From NCBI GenBank assembly GCA_021186555.1, contig JAJKFL010000026.1, forward strand, positions 1,674,001 through 1,738,000: 64,000 nt of DNA, in the 5' to 3' direction. The notes beneath the pieces are model-generated. The model made no database searches. It saw only the letters and a program-made list of their open reading frames with translations, and was not told where the DNA came from. This DNA comes from Reticulitermes speratus (taxonomy: Eukaryota; Arthropoda; Insecta; Blattodea; Rhinotermitidae). The position numbers and the translations under genes are program-made. Below are positions 63,369-64,000 of this stretch, piece by piece. Position 1 is the stretch's first letter; each line of letters begins with the position of its first letter.

Positions 63369-64000
63369 GGCAGTAAGGATACATGCTGACTTTATGAAGA
63401 GCTCTGCTAAAAGCCTGTTTCATAACAGAAATGTCTCAAACAGCCCCATATATGACAACATAAACTGCAAATTCACAAGAATATGGAACTTTATTGTGTG
63501 TATATAGGCAGTAAGAATACATGCTGACTTTATGAAGTGCTCTACTAAGAGCCTGTTTCATAACAGAAATGTCTTGAACAGCCCCATATATGACGACATA
63601 AACTGCAAGTTCACAAGAATATGGAACTTTAATGTGTGTATTTAGGCAGTAAGGATACATGCTGACTTTATAAACTGCTCTGCTAAAAGACTGTTTCATA
63701 AGAGAAATGTCTCGAACAGCCCCAAATATGACGACATACACTGCAAATTCTCAAGAATATGGAATTTTATTAGGCAGTAAGGATACATGCTGACCATATA
63801 AAGCGCTCTGCTAAAAGCCTGTTTGATAAGAGAAATGTCTCGAACAGCCCCAAATATGACGACATAAACTGCAAATTCTCAAGGATATGGAACTTTATTA
63901 GGCAGTAAGGATACATGCTGACCTTATAAAGCGCTCTGGTAAAAGCCTGTTTCATAAGAGAAATGTCTCGAACAGCCCCAAATATGATGACAATAAACTC
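63369..64000. repeat. 127/138-bp minisatellite, copy 4 (at least 5 units, cut by window end)
   Basis: Units start at about 63369, 63507, 63645, 63773 and 63901. The first two spacings are 138 bp and the next two about 128 bp. Confidence 0.88.

Overview
This is eukaryotic nuclear DNA, AT-rich and intron-bearing, with long non-coding stretches and a dense transposon load. The gene content (C2H2 zinc-finger genes with separate acidic exons, a MADF-domain partner of a Harbinger transposase, BED-type hAT, Tigger, Penelope-like and several non-LTR elements) points to an arthropod, most likely an insect. The species cannot be fixed from the sequence. No bacterial operons, rRNA, tRNA or CRISPR arrays are seen.

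The window is an array of tandem segmental copies of one zinc-finger locus, all transcribed right to left (minus strand). Copy 1 is split: its left part covers about 405-10415 and its right part about 24966-28933, with 14.55 kb between them that the other copies lack. Copy 2 (about 28934-43249) and copy 3 (about 43250-57567) are about 14.3 kb each and nearly identical. Copy 4 (about 57568-64000) runs off the window and is a mosaic of copy-2/3-like and copy-1-like sequence. Each unit holds, left to right: the terminal zinc-finger exon (-), a Tigger element just upstream of its splice acceptor, a 127/138-bp minisatellite, an acidic 55-codon exon (-), a Harbinger element (+), the N-terminal part of a Penelope-like element (-), the 5' part of a TTF/ZMYM1-type hAT element (+), and the C-terminal GIY-YIG part of a second Penelope-like fragment (+).

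Only copy 1 keeps what looks like a whole zinc-finger gene. Candidate upstream exons lie at 22604-22654, 21840-21881, 13263-13385 and 11874-11995, followed by the acidic exon at 7350-7514 and a ten-finger exon at 2240-3160. The introns carry a structurally complete Harbinger (8671-11347, TTA duplication), a structurally complete hAT (13787-16772, 8-bp duplication TTCAACAA), three 5'-truncated LINEs and a 185-bp palindrome. In copies 2 and 3 a deletion with GTG microhomology removed the upstream exons, the right half of Harbinger and everything as far as a LINE tail. They are therefore promoterless acidic-exon plus finger-exon cassettes. Copy 2 keeps a 14-finger reading frame; copies 3 and 4 carry single-base frameshifts.

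The Harbinger copies divide the requirements for transposition. Copy 1 has both termini and an intact MADF partner gene but a dead transposase. Copies 2 and 3 have an intact two-exon HARBI1-like transposase with all three acidic residues, but no right terminus and a broken partner gene. All product names rest on reading the translated sequences against family motifs. No database search was run.
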